Below are positions 33,750-41,831 of a stretch of 64,000 nt of DNA, piece after piece. The notes below the pieces were generated by a model that was not told where the DNA came from, ran no database searches, and saw only the letters and a list, made by a program, of their open reading frames with translations. Position numbers and translations under genes: made by a program. The DNA is from Falsiroseomonas ponticola (lineage in GTDB: Bacteria > Pseudomonadota > Alphaproteobacteria > Acetobacterales > Acetobacteraceae), in assembly GCF_016805305.1 (NCBI RefSeq), contig NZ_JAERQN010000001.1, forward strand, positions 620,001-684,000, written 5' to 3'. Every line of letters starts with the position of its first letter. Position 1 is the first letter of the stretch.

Positions 33750-34911
33750 CTGGCTCATCGTCGGCGCCGGCTTCGCCGGCTCCGTCCTCGCGGAACGGCT
33801 CGCGACCCAGCGCGGCGACAAGGTGCTGGTCATCGACCGGCGCGACCACATCGCCGGCAATGCCTATGACCACCTGGACGAGGCGGGGGTGCTGATCCAC
33901 CGCTACGGCCCGCACATCTTCCACACGAACAGCGAGGCGGTGTTCGGCCACCTCTCGAAGTTCACGGCCTGGCGCCCCTACGAGCATCGCGTGCTGGCGG
34001 AGGTGGTGAGCCCCACCACCGGCCGGACGGTGCAGGTGCCGATGCCCATCAACCTCGACACCATCAACACCCTCTACGGCCTGTCGCTGACGGAGGAGGA
34101 GGTGGAGGGCTGGATGGCGGCGCGGGCGGAGAAGCCCGACCAGATCCGCACCAGCGAGGATGTGGTGGTCGCGAAGGTGGGGCGGGAGCTCTACGAACTC
34201 TTCTTCCGCGGCTACACGCGCAAGCAATGGGCGCTCGACCCCAGCGAACTGGACAAATCCGTCACCGCCCGCGTGCCGACGCGCACCAACACGGATGACC
34301 GCTACTTCACCGACCGCTTCCAGGCGATGCCGCGGGATGGCTACACCGCGATGTTCGCCCGCATGCTGGACCAGCCCGGCATCACGGTCCGCACCGGGAT
34401 GGATTTCGCGGAGGCGCGCCGGCGCTTCAGCTTCCGCCGCATCATCTGGACCGGGCCGGTCGATGAATATTTCGGCTTCCGCTACGGCAAGCTGCCCTAT
34501 CGCAGCCTGAAGTTCCGGCATGAGACGCTGGACCGCGAATGGGCGCTGCCGACCGGCACGGTGAACCACCCGGCGGAGGCGACGCCCTTCACCCGCGTCT
34601 CCGAATACAAGTGGATCACGGGCCAGCAGCATCCGCGCACCAGCGTGACCTACGAATTCCCCTCCGCGGAGGGCGACCCCTACTACCCGATCCCCCGGCC
34701 GGAGAATGCCGCGCTCTACAAGCGGTACGAGGCGCTGGCCGATGCGGAGCAGGACACCTGGTTCGTCGGTCGCCTCGCCACCTATCGCTACTACAACATG
34801 GACCAGGTGGTGGGGCAGGCGCTGGCGACCTTCGAGCGGATCCAGAAGGTGGTGCCGCCGGCCTTCGCCAATGACGACAGCCGCGTGGTCCGCGCCGGAA
34901 CCGCCGATTGA
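33742..34911 (+). CDS. glf: UDP-galactopyranose mutase
   Basis: This 389-residue flavoenzyme converts UDP-galactopyranose to UDP-galactofuranose, the donor for galactofuranose-containing surface glycans. The FAD motif WLIVGAGFAGSVLAERLA is at residues 4-21, then RRDHIAGNAYDH, RYGPHIFHTNSEAVF, the substrate segment FFRGYTRKQWALDPSEL and FVGRLATYRYYNMDQVVGQA near the end, all family signatures. The ATG at 33742 lies inside the glycosyltransferase gene (8-base overlap) and gives the correct N-terminus. The pairing implies a surface polysaccharide containing galactofuranose. Confidence 0.95.
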   Translation: MFDWLIVGAGFAGSVLAERLATQRGDKVLVIDRRDHIAGNAYDHLDEAGVLIHRYGPHIFHTNSEAVFGHLSKFTAWRPYEHRVLAEVVSPTTGRTVQVPMPINLDTINTLYGLSLTEEEVEGWMAARAEKPDQIRTSEDVVVAKVGRELYELFFRGYTRKQWALDPSELDKSVTARVPTRTNTDDRYFTDRFQAMPRDGYTAMFARMLDQPGITVRTGMDFAEARRRFSFRRIIWTGPVDEYFGFRYGKLPYRSLKFRHETLDREWALPTGTVNHPAEATPFTRVSEYKWITGQQHPRTSVTYEFPSAEGDPYYPIPRPENAALYKRYEALADAEQDTWFVGRLATYRYYNMDQVVGQALATFERIQKVVPPAFANDDSRVVRAGTAD

Positions 34912-35013
34912 GCCGGCGGCCCCGGATGAAGGGGGCGTAAGCGGGTTGAAAGGTGGCGGGGCTAGGGTCGGCCCCGGCCCATCCCGCCGCCCGCCCGCTT
35001 CACGAGGTGCCGC

Positions 35014-35799
35014 TTGCCCCTGTCCCGCATGCTGCTTCGGCTGGAGCTGGCGCTCTGGCGCCGGGCGGGCCGGCGGCCCGTCCTGTGGTGGCGCGACGAT
35101 GACGCGCGGGCGGACACGCCGGCGCTGCGGCGCCTCCTCGCCCTGTCCGGCCGCCATGCGGCGCCGGTCACGCTCGGCGTGATTCCGGGGGCGGAGGTCG
35201 CCTCGCTCGCCGCCCTGCTCGCCACCGCGCCGCTGGCGGCGGTCGCGCAGCACGGCATCACCCATCGCAACACCGCCCTGCCCGGGGAACCGGCCTCGGA
35301 CGTGCCGCGCGTCACCGGCCTCGCCTCCCTGGCGGCGGAGGTCGGCCGCGCCGCCGCGATGCTGGACGGGCTGCCGAACCGCCTGCCGGTCTTCATCCCC
35401 GCCTGGAACCGCCTGACCCCCGCCCTGGCCGCCGCCGTCGCCAAGGCGGGCGTCGCGGCGCTGTCGGGGCATGCGCGCCATGCCCCCGGCCTGGCGCCGC
35501 TGCCGCGGCTCGATGTCCATCTCGACCTGATGCGATGGGGGGCGGAGCCGCGCTTCCGCGGCCGGCTGCGCCTGACGATGCGGCTGGTGGCGCTGCTGCG
35601 CGAACGCCGGCGGGAAGGGCGCTGGCAGGCGCCGATCGGCATCCTGACGCATCACCTTGCGCATGACGAAGCCGCCTGGCGCTACCTGGACGGGCTGCTG
35701 GCCGCGCTTCGCCCCCACGCCACCATCCAGCCCCTCGCCACGCTGCTGGACCTGTGCCCGGCCGGGGCCGCGCCCCGCATCCCGGCCGCGGCGGCCTGA
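35014..35799 (+). CDS. Polysaccharide-deacetylase-like protein
   Basis: This 261-residue protein looks like a divergent NodB-type (beta/alpha) deacetylase. It has RRPVLWWRDDDARADTPALR near residues 20-39 (Asp-Asp metal motif), APVTLGVIPG, AVAQHGITHRN (HxxxH-type metal ligands), PVFIPAWNRLTPAL and the late ILTHHLAHDEAAWR. The usual start is TTG at 35014-35016 with GAGGT upstream; ATG 35029 would remove five residues. No signal peptide is seen, so it may act in the cytoplasm. It follows glf by 102 bases and probably modifies the same glycan. Confidence 0.72.
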   Translation: MPLSRMLLRLELALWRRAGRRPVLWWRDDDARADTPALRRLLALSGRHAAPVTLGVIPGAEVASLAALLATAPLAAVAQHGITHRNTALPGEPASDVPRVTGLASLAAEVGRAAAMLDGLPNRLPVFIPAWNRLTPALAAAVAKAGVAALSGHARHAPGLAPLPRLDVHLDLMRWGAEPRFRGRLRLTMRLVALLRERRREGRWQAPIGILTHHLAHDEAAWRYLDGLLAALRPHATIQPLATLLDLCPAGAAPRIPAAAA

Positions 35800-35814
35800 C
35801 CGGCTGGGCCGCCG

Positions 35815-36729
35815 TCAGGGCCCGCCATGGTCGCTCAGCGCCGGGTCCAGCCGGAATTCCGCCGCCAGGTGGTCCACCACCGCGCGCACCCGGGTCGGCA
35901 CCTGCCGCCGCGTCGGGAAGACGGCCTGGATGGGCAGCAGCGTCGGCGTCCAGCCCGGCATCACCGCCACCACGCGGCCATCCCGCAACTCCTCCGCCAG
36001 CAGCCATAGCGGCGCCAGATAGAGCCCCATCCCCGCCAGCACGGCGGCGCGCACCGCCTCGCTCGAACTCGCGCGGAAGCGGCCCCGCACGGGCACCAGC
36101 ACCGGGCCGTCCGGCCCCTGGAAGGGCCAGGCCTCCCCGCTCGCGAGGCCGGTGAAGATCAGGCATTCGTGCCGCGCCAGATCCTCCGGCCGTTCCGGCG
36201 TGCCGGCGCGGGCCAGGTAGTCCGGCGTCGCCACCACGGCGCGGCGCGTCAGCCCGATGCGCCGCGCCACCACGGCGGGGTCGGTGATGGTGCCGATGCG
36301 GATCGTCGCATCCAGCCCCTCCTCCACCAGGTCCGCGGCCCGGTCGCCGAGTTGGAGATCGACGGAAAGCGCGGGATGCCGTGCCAGCAGCGCCGGCAGC
36401 CGCGGCACCACCTGCAGCCGCCCGAAGGCGACGCCGGCGCCGAGCCTGACGCGGCCCGCGACCTCGCCGCGCCGGTCCCCCACCGTGCCGATCGCCGCCT
36501 CCGCCGCCTCCAGCGCCGCCCGCGCCCGGGGCAGCAGCGCCAGCCCATCCTCCGTCAGCGCGACGCCGGTGGAGGAGCGGTGCAGCAGCCGGGCGCCGAG
36601 CCGCGCCTCGAGATCCGCCACCTGCCGCGAGACGGCGGGCTGGGAGGTGTTGAGCGCCCGCGCGGCGGCGGAGAAGCCGCCGAGTTCGGCCACGCGCAGG
36701 AAGGATCGGAAATGCAGCAGCAGGTCCAT
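35815..36729 (-). CDS. LysR-family transcriptional regulator
   Basis: This 304-residue LysR regulator has the N-terminal winged helix FLRVAELGGFSAAARALNTS then QPAVSRQVADLEARLGARLL (residues 8-50) and a periplasmic-binding-like effector domain with GRVRLGAGVAFGRLQVVP, GLDATIRIGTITDP and GMGLYLAPLWLLAEEL. It is a normal length. The ATG at 36727-36729 was chosen; upstream the frame runs into the AhpD-like gene. It is divergent from the AhpD-like/peroxiredoxin-like pair (145-base gap) and most likely regulates them, as LysR proteins normally control the divergent neighbour. Confidence 0.92.
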   Translation of the reverse strand: MDLLLHFRSFLRVAELGGFSAAARALNTSQPAVSRQVADLEARLGARLLHRSSTGVALTEDGLALLPRARAALEAAEAAIGTVGDRRGEVAGRVRLGAGVAFGRLQVVPRLPALLARHPALSVDLQLGDRAADLVEEGLDATIRIGTITDPAVVARRIGLTRRAVVATPDYLARAGTPERPEDLARHECLIFTGLASGEAWPFQGPDGPVLVPVRGRFRASSSEAVRAAVLAGMGLYLAPLWLLAEELRDGRVVAVMPGWTPTLLPIQAVFPTRRQVPTRVRAVVDHLAAEFRLDPALSDHGGP

Positions 36730-36874
36730 GGCGCGCGATCCTGCCAAGGCCCGCGCGCGCCGCCCATACGGAAACCGGATGGCCCCGAGCCGGTCGCGCC
36801 GCGATCCGCCCGCGCCGCCTGCCCGGCACTCTCCCCTCACCGGCAAGCACGCCGACCCGAGAGGAGAGACCCCG

Positions 36875-37450
36875 ATGGCCCATTTCCCGACCCACACCGC
36901 CGACACCGCGCCGGAGGCCGCGCGCCCGACCCTCGCCGCCATCAAGGCGGGCTGGGGCTTCGTGCCCAATCTGCATGCCGGCCTGGCGGAGGCCCCGGTG
37001 GCGCTGGAGGCCTATGGCACGCTGTTCGACATGGTCGGCCGCAGCAGCTTCACCCCCGCGGAGCAGCAAATCGCCTTCCTCACCGTCTCCGCCATCCATG
37101 AATGCGAATACTGCGTCTCCGGCCATTCCATGCTGGCCGGCAAGGCCGGGCTGGACGCGCGGAGCATCGCGGCGCTGCGGGAAGGCGGCGCCCTGCCGGA
37201 TGGGAGGCAGCAGGCGCTGCGGGCCTTCACCGCCTCCCTCGTCCTGAACCGCGGCCGCGTGCCGCCCGGGGAGGTCGAGGCCTTTCTCGCCGCCGGCTAC
37301 ACGGAAGCGCAGGCGCTGGAGCTGCTGGTGGTGATCGCCGCCAAGACGATCAGCAACTACGCCAACCACCTGGCCGGCACGAAGCTCGACGGCTTCATGG
37401 CGAAGACCGCCTGGGTCGCCCCCTCCCGCCGCGCCAAGGTGGCCGCGTGA
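36875..37450 (+). CDS. Carboxymuconolactone decarboxylase / AhpD-like protein
   Basis: This 191-residue protein has the AhpD-like fold with the redox active motif AIHECEYCVSGHSMLAGKAG (CxxC followed by His) near residues 76-95, the diagnostic pattern of CMD-family peroxidases. The N-terminal part IKAGWGFVPNLHAGLAEAP and the C-terminal helix VIAAKTISNYANHLAGTKLD fit uncharacterised peroxidase-related enzymes. It would reduce peroxides or serve as a thiol reductant. A GAGGAGAG ribosome site precedes the ATG at 36875. Its TGA overlaps the next ATG by one base (TGATG), so both are made together. Confidence 0.9.
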   Translation: MAHFPTHTADTAPEAARPTLAAIKAGWGFVPNLHAGLAEAPVALEAYGTLFDMVGRSSFTPAEQQIAFLTVSAIHECEYCVSGHSMLAGKAGLDARSIAALREGGALPDGRQQALRAFTASLVLNRGRVPPGEVEAFLAAGYTEAQALELLVVIAAKTISNYANHLAGTKLDGFMAKTAWVAPSRRAKVAA

Positions 37451-38103
37451 TGGGCGCGCTGCAGAGCGACCTCGATGCCTTCCGCGCCGAATGGGCGCGG
37501 AAGGCCCCCGCGGAGGCACAGGCGCTGATCGCCGGGCAGATCGCGGCGCTGGAACAGGATGGCGCCGAGGACCGCATCCTCGCGGAAGGCGCGATGCTGC
37601 CCGACCTCGTGCTGCCCGATGCCAGCTTCCGCCCCCGGCGGCTGCGCGACTTCGGCGCGGCGGTCATCGTCTTCTACCGCGGCGGCTGGTGCCCCTATTG
37701 CAACCTCCAGCTCCGCGCCTGGCAGAAGCGCCTGCCGGACCTGGCCGCGCGCGGCCTCGCTTTGGTCGCGATCAGTCCGCAGCGTCCCGATGGCTCGCTT
37801 TCCACCGCGGAGCGCAATGCGCTCACCTTCCCGGTGCTGTCGGACAGCGAGGATCGCGCCGGCCAGGCCTTCGGCGTCAGCTTCGCCCTGCCCGCCGAGC
37901 TGATCGCGCTCTACCAGCGCTTCGGCCATGATCTGCCGGCGGTGAACGGCCCGGCCGGCTGGCGCCTGCCCATGCCGGCGACCTTCCTGGTCGGCACCGA
38001 TGGCCGGATCCGCTTCGCCCGGGCGGAGGCCGATTACCGCCGGCGCGTCGATCCCGAGGCGGTGCTGGCGCTGGTGGAACCCCTGGCGGAGGCGGTGGCA
38101 TGA
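37450..38103 (+). CDS. Peroxiredoxin-like (AhpC/TSA) protein
   Basis: This 217-residue thioredoxin-fold protein has an AhpC/TSA domain with VIVFYRGGWCPYCNLQLRAW near residues 75-94, a CxxC motif where typical peroxiredoxins have a single peroxidatic cysteine. It also has ALVAISPQRPDGS, LTFPVLSDSEDRAGQAFGV and a late PATFLVGTDGRIRFA. This subtype is often called peroxiredoxin-like and accompanies AhpD-like proteins. It probably detoxifies peroxides in the cytoplasm. Translation is coupled to the AhpD-like gene upstream (TGATG) and to the DMT transporter gene downstream (ATGA). Confidence 0.9.
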   Translation: MGALQSDLDAFRAEWARKAPAEAQALIAGQIAALEQDGAEDRILAEGAMLPDLVLPDASFRPRRLRDFGAAVIVFYRGGWCPYCNLQLRAWQKRLPDLAARGLALVAISPQRPDGSLSTAERNALTFPVLSDSEDRAGQAFGVSFALPAELIALYQRFGHDLPAVNGPAGWRLPMPATFLVGTDGRIRFARAEADYRRRVDPEAVLALVEPLAEAVA

Positions 38104-39017
38104 GCGCGACGGTCATGAAGGCCCATGGCCTGGCGCTGACGCCCACCCTGCGCGGCCTGCTCTGGGGGCTGACCGCGGCGGTGATCTGGGGCGGCTACCT
38201 CGCCTTCGCCCGCGCGGGCATCACGGGCGGCCTCGCGCCGCTCGACTTCGCGCTGCTGCGCTACGGCACCGCTGCGCTGCTGGTCCTGCCGCTGCTGCCG
38301 CGGATCGGGATGCGCGACCTGGGCGGCATCGGCTGGGGGAGGGGGGCGGTGCTGGCGCTGCTGGCCGGGCCGGCCTTCATCCTGCTCGGCACCTGGGGCT
38401 ACCGCTTCGCACCCCTCGCCCATGGCGCGGTGGTGCAGCCCGCCACCGTCACCATCGCCACCATGGCGCTGGCCATGCTGGTGCTGCGCGAGCGGATCGC
38501 GCGGCAGCGCTGGATCGGCGTCGCCATCGTCATCGGCGGCCTGGCGCTGGTCTCCGGCGCCGGCATGGCCCAGGGGGAGGCCTGGAAGGGCGACCTGATC
38601 TTCGCCGCGGCGGGCCTTCTCTGGGCGCTCTTCACCATCGCGTCGCGCCGCTGGAAGGTGGATGCCTGGCGCGCGACGATCGCGGTGGCGGTGATCGGCG
38701 GCGCCGCGGCCCTGCCGCTCTGGCTCGCCTTCGGCGATGGCCCGGCGCTGCTGGCCCAGGGCTGGCGCGTGATCGGCACCCAGGCGCTGGTGCAGGGCGC
38801 GCTCTCCGGCCTGCTGGCCGTGCATGCCTTCGGCCGGGCGGCGGCGCTGCTGGGCCCGGCGCGGGCGGCGATCTTCCCCGCCATGGTGCCGGCCCTCGCC
38901 GTGCTGGCCGGCATCCCGGTGGCCGGGGAATGGCCGGAACCCGTCCAATGGCTGGGCCTCGCGACCGTGCTGGCGGGGCTGCCCCTGGCCATGGGGTTGT
39001 ATCGCGCCAGGCCCTGA
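38100..39017 (+). CDS. EamA/DMT-family transporter
   Basis: This 305-residue inner-membrane protein has two EamA repeats of five helices each: GLLWGLTAAVIWGGYLAFAR, FALLRYGTAALLVLPLL, HGAVVQPATVTIATMALAML in the first half; GLLWALFTIASRRWK, FGRAAALLGPARAAIFPAMV and AVLAGIPVAGEWPEP in the second. It would export or import small metabolites. The ATG overlaps the peroxiredoxin-like stop as ATGA, which places it in the LysR-controlled unit; a link to redox stress, for example thiol export, is possible but only contextual. Confidence 0.9.
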   Translation: MSATVMKAHGLALTPTLRGLLWGLTAAVIWGGYLAFARAGITGGLAPLDFALLRYGTAALLVLPLLPRIGMRDLGGIGWGRGAVLALLAGPAFILLGTWGYRFAPLAHGAVVQPATVTIATMALAMLVLRERIARQRWIGVAIVIGGLALVSGAGMAQGEAWKGDLIFAAAGLLWALFTIASRRWKVDAWRATIAVAVIGGAAALPLWLAFGDGPALLAQGWRVIGTQALVQGALSGLLAVHAFGRAAALLGPARAAIFPAMVPALAVLAGIPVAGEWPEPVQWLGLATVLAGLPLAMGLYRARP

Positions 39018-39025
39018 CACGCCTG

Positions 39026-39125
39026 GCGTGCCGACAAGGCACGCAGTTGTGTAGGCGCCGCCATGGCAAATCAACGGGTTACGAAAACAGCAATGGTTCG
39101 TAACCCAAGATTCCGCCATTCTTGG
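39026..39125. promoter_or_regulatory. Three inverted repeats ahead of the DUF1800/DUF1501 operon
   Basis: The 124-base gap holds three dyads: GCGTGCC/GGCACGC (39026-39032/39038-39044), which may end the previous transcript; the perfect 10-bp GGGTTACGAA/TTCGTAACCC (39076-39085/39097-39106, 11-base loop); and CCAAGA/TCTTGG (39105-39110/39120-39125) touching the second. The middle one is AT-richer than its surroundings, a typical operator look. Start of the next gene is at 39142. Confidence 0.55.
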
Positions 39126-39141
39126 GTCGGAGGCTCCCGCC

Positions 39142-40443
39142 ATGAGCATCACGCCCCACCTCGCCGTCCACCGGTTCGGTCTCGGGCCCCGTGCGGCCCT
39201 TCCCGCCGATCCTCTCGCCTGGCTCGACGCCCAGACCACCGGCGCCGGCCCTCCCATCCCGCCGCCGGAGGGCCGGGACGCCGCCTTCGCCCTCGCCGAA
39301 GGCTACGCCGCCTGGCGGGAGCATGACGCAACGCCACCCCCCGCCGGCCAGCCCAGCCCCGTCACCCGCCTGTTCCGCGCGGAGCAGGAGGCCTGGACGA
39401 AGCATCTCCTCACCGCGGAGGAGCCCTTCCGCGAACGCCTGGTGATGTTCTGGCTGAACCACTTCACGGTGGCGGAGCGCGGCGGCTTCGGCGTGACCAC
39501 CGCCTATGCCGGCTTCCTGCGGGACGTGGTGCGCCCCCGCATCACCGGCCGCTTCGCCGACCTGCTGGTGGCGGTCTCGACCTCGCCCTCCATGCTCTAC
39601 TACCTCGACCAGGTCGCCTCGGTCGGCCCCAACAGCACCTTCGGCCGCCGCAGCGGGCGCGGGCTGAACGAGAATTTGGCGCGGGAGATCCTGGAGCTTC
39701 ACAGCCTGTCGCCCGCATCAGGCTACACCCAGGCCGACGTCACCGAATTCGCCCGGCTGATGACGGGCTGGGGCGTGGAGCGGATGCGGGAGCCCTTCGG
39801 CACCATCTTCCGCCCCGCCAACCACGAACCCGGCGCCAAGACGGTGATGGGCAAGCGGTTCGAGGAAGGGCCCGCCGCCTATGAGGAGGCGCTGCGCTTC
39901 CTGGCCACCCACCCCGCCACGCTCCGCCACCTCGCCTTCAAGCTGGTCCGCCACTTCATCGCCGATGACCCGCCGCCCGGGGCGGTGGCCGCGATCGAAC
40001 AGGTGCTGCGCGACACCGGCGGCGACCTCGGCGCCGCCTCCCGCGCCCTGCTCCGCCTGCCCCAGGCCGCCGATCCGAAGCTGGCAAAGCTGCGGAGCCC
40101 GATGGAATGGGTGCTCGCCATCCACCGCGCCGGCGGCACCACGGACCCGCGCCCCGTCATGGGCGGCATGGCGGCCCTGGCGCAGCCCCTGTGGAACGCG
40201 CCCCAGCCCAATGGCTGGCCCGACACCGCGCAGGGCTGGGCGGGGCCGGAGGGCGTGATGCAGCGCCTCGACCTCGCCTATGACGTCGCCGGCCGCTTCG
40301 CCCGGCAGGACCCGCGCATGCTGCTCGATGCCACGCTCGGCCCCCTGGCCGGCGCCGCCACGCGCCGCGCCGTCACCGGCGCCGGCAGCGCGCGCGACGC
40401 CATCGCCCTTCTCTTCGCCAGCCAGGAGATGCAGCGCCGATGA
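39142..40443 (+). CDS. DUF1800-family protein
   Basis: This 433-residue protein matches the DUF1800 family (putative secreted cellulose/peptidoglycan-associated proteins of unknown activity). Diagnostic blocks are HLAVHRFGLGPRA at the start, MFWLNHFTVAERGG, GLNENLAREILELHSLSPAS, GYTQADVTEFARLMTGWGV and NAPQPNGWPDTAQGW near the end. No clear signal peptide is seen. DUF1800 and DUF1501 genes are nearly always adjacent and in this order; here they share an ATGA overlap, so the products very likely act together. The biochemical role remains unknown. Confidence 0.93.
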   Translation: MSITPHLAVHRFGLGPRAALPADPLAWLDAQTTGAGPPIPPPEGRDAAFALAEGYAAWREHDATPPPAGQPSPVTRLFRAEQEAWTKHLLTAEEPFRERLVMFWLNHFTVAERGGFGVTTAYAGFLRDVVRPRITGRFADLLVAVSTSPSMLYYLDQVASVGPNSTFGRRSGRGLNENLAREILELHSLSPASGYTQADVTEFARLMTGWGVERMREPFGTIFRPANHEPGAKTVMGKRFEEGPAAYEEALRFLATHPATLRHLAFKLVRHFIADDPPPGAVAAIEQVLRDTGGDLGAASRALLRLPQAADPKLAKLRSPMEWVLAIHRAGGTTDPRPVMGGMAALAQPLWNAPQPNGWPDTAQGWAGPEGVMQRLDLAYDVAGRFARQDPRMLLDATLGPLAGAATRRAVTGAGSARDAIALLFASQEMQRR

Positions 40444-41636
40444 CCCACCTCCCGAAGCTCGGCCGCCGCGGCTTCCTGCTCGGCCTCGGCGCCGTCGCCA
40501 CCCTCGGCCATGCCCGCCTGGCCCTGGCCGATACCGCGCCCGGCGAGGCGCGCCTCGTCATCATCCTGCTGCGCGGTGCCATGGATGGGCTGCACGCCCT
40601 CGCTCCCTATGGCGATGCCGACTACGCCGGGCTGCGCGGCCCCCTCGCCCTGCCCCAGCCGGGGCAGGAGGGCGGCGTGCTCGACCTCGGCGGCTTCTTC
40701 GGCCTGCATCCGGCCCTCTCCGCGATGCACGGGATGTATGGCGAAGGCGCGCTGCTGCCCATCCACGCCGTCGCCGGCCCCTACCGCACCCGCAGCCATT
40801 TCGATGGCCAGGATTTGCTGGAAGGCGGCAGCGACCAGCGCCTGACCTCCGGCTGGCTCAACCGCGCCCTGGCCGCCGCCGCGCTGCGGGAAGGCAAGGC
40901 CCGGCGCGGCCTGGCGCTCGGCATCGACCTGCCGCTGATCCTGCGCGGCAGCCAGCCCGTCGGCATGTGGGCCCCGCCCCGCCCCACCCGGCCCGACCCC
41001 GCGCTCTACCTCCGCATGGCGGAGCTGCTGCATGACGATCCGCTGCTCGGCCCCGGCGTGGCGGAAGGCCTGCGCGGCCGCGGCTTCGCGACCGATGCGC
41101 TGTCCATGGGCGCGCCACTTCCCGCCAACCAGGGCGGCTTCCTGCGCCTGGCCGGCGCCGCGGGCCGCCTGCTGGCCGCGCCCGATGGCCCCCGGATCGC
41201 CGCCATGGAAATCGGCGGCTGGGACACCCACGCCGCCCAGGCGGACCGCATGCTGCCGGCGCTCCGCCAGCTCGATGGCGGGCTCGCCGCGCTGCGCGCC
41301 GAACTCGGCACCGCCTGGGCCCGCACCGCCGTGCTCTGCATCACCGAATTCGGCCGCACCGCCCGCGTCAACGGGAACGGCGGCACGGACCACGGCACCG
41401 CCAGCGCCGCCTTCCTGGCCGGCGGCGCCATCCAGGGCGGCCGCGTGCTGGCCGACTGGCCGGGCCTCGGCCAGGGCAAGCTCTTCGAGAACCGGGACGT
41501 CCAACCCACCCGCGACCTGCGCGCCATCGCCAAGGGCCTGCTGCGCGACCACCTGCGCCTGCCGCCACAGGCCGTCGCGGCGGCGTTCCCGGGGAGCGAG
41601 GCGGTCGAGGCGGAGGGCGGGATGGTGCGCGGGTGA
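40440..41636 (+). CDS. DUF1501-family protein with Tat signal
   Basis: This 398-residue protein begins with a twin-arginine signal (LGRRGFLLGLGAVATLGHAR near residues 7-26), so it should be folded in the cytoplasm and exported. The DUF1501 fold is alkaline-phosphatase-like: VIILLRGAMDGLHALAPYGD, YRTRSHFDGQDLLEGGS, AMEIGGWDTHAAQADRML, VLCITEFGRTARVNGNGGTDHG with putative metal ligands. The substrate is unknown. It is coupled to DUF1800 by an ATGA overlap and followed by repeat copy C, which probably ends the transcript. Confidence 0.93.
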   Translation: MTHLPKLGRRGFLLGLGAVATLGHARLALADTAPGEARLVIILLRGAMDGLHALAPYGDADYAGLRGPLALPQPGQEGGVLDLGGFFGLHPALSAMHGMYGEGALLPIHAVAGPYRTRSHFDGQDLLEGGSDQRLTSGWLNRALAAAALREGKARRGLALGIDLPLILRGSQPVGMWAPPRPTRPDPALYLRMAELLHDDPLLGPGVAEGLRGRGFATDALSMGAPLPANQGGFLRLAGAAGRLLAAPDGPRIAAMEIGGWDTHAAQADRMLPALRQLDGGLAALRAELGTAWARTAVLCITEFGRTARVNGNGGTDHGTASAAFLAGGAIQGGRVLADWPGLGQGKLFENRDVQPTRDLRAIAKGLLRDHLRLPPQAVAAAFPGSEAVEAEGGMVRG

Positions 41637-41638
41637 TT

Positions 41639-41820
41639 CCGGGGGAACGCTGTTCCCCCGGACCCCCATGCCAGGGTCCAACGGGACCCTGGACCGCGGG
41701 CATAACGACGAAGGGGGAGGGGGCACTTCGGCCCCCTCCCCCTTCGTCGTTGTATCTCATGGGTTCCCAAGGGCCCGCTGGCCCTTGGCGGGGGGTGCAG
41801 GGGGGCAGCGCCCCCCTGCA
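41639..41820. repeat. Structured intergenic repeat, copy C (five hairpins)
   Basis: Five perfect hairpins: 41639-41648/41652-41661 (loop GCT), 41671-41679/41684-41692, a 21-bp stem 41704-41724/41731-41751 with six-base loop, 41767-41775/41780-41788 and 41796-41806/41810-41820 (loop AGC). The order and outer stems match copies B and D, while the long central stem is special to this copy. It fills the gap between two convergent genes and may terminate both. Confidence 0.9.
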
Positions 41821-41831
41821 AGCAACCCGCG

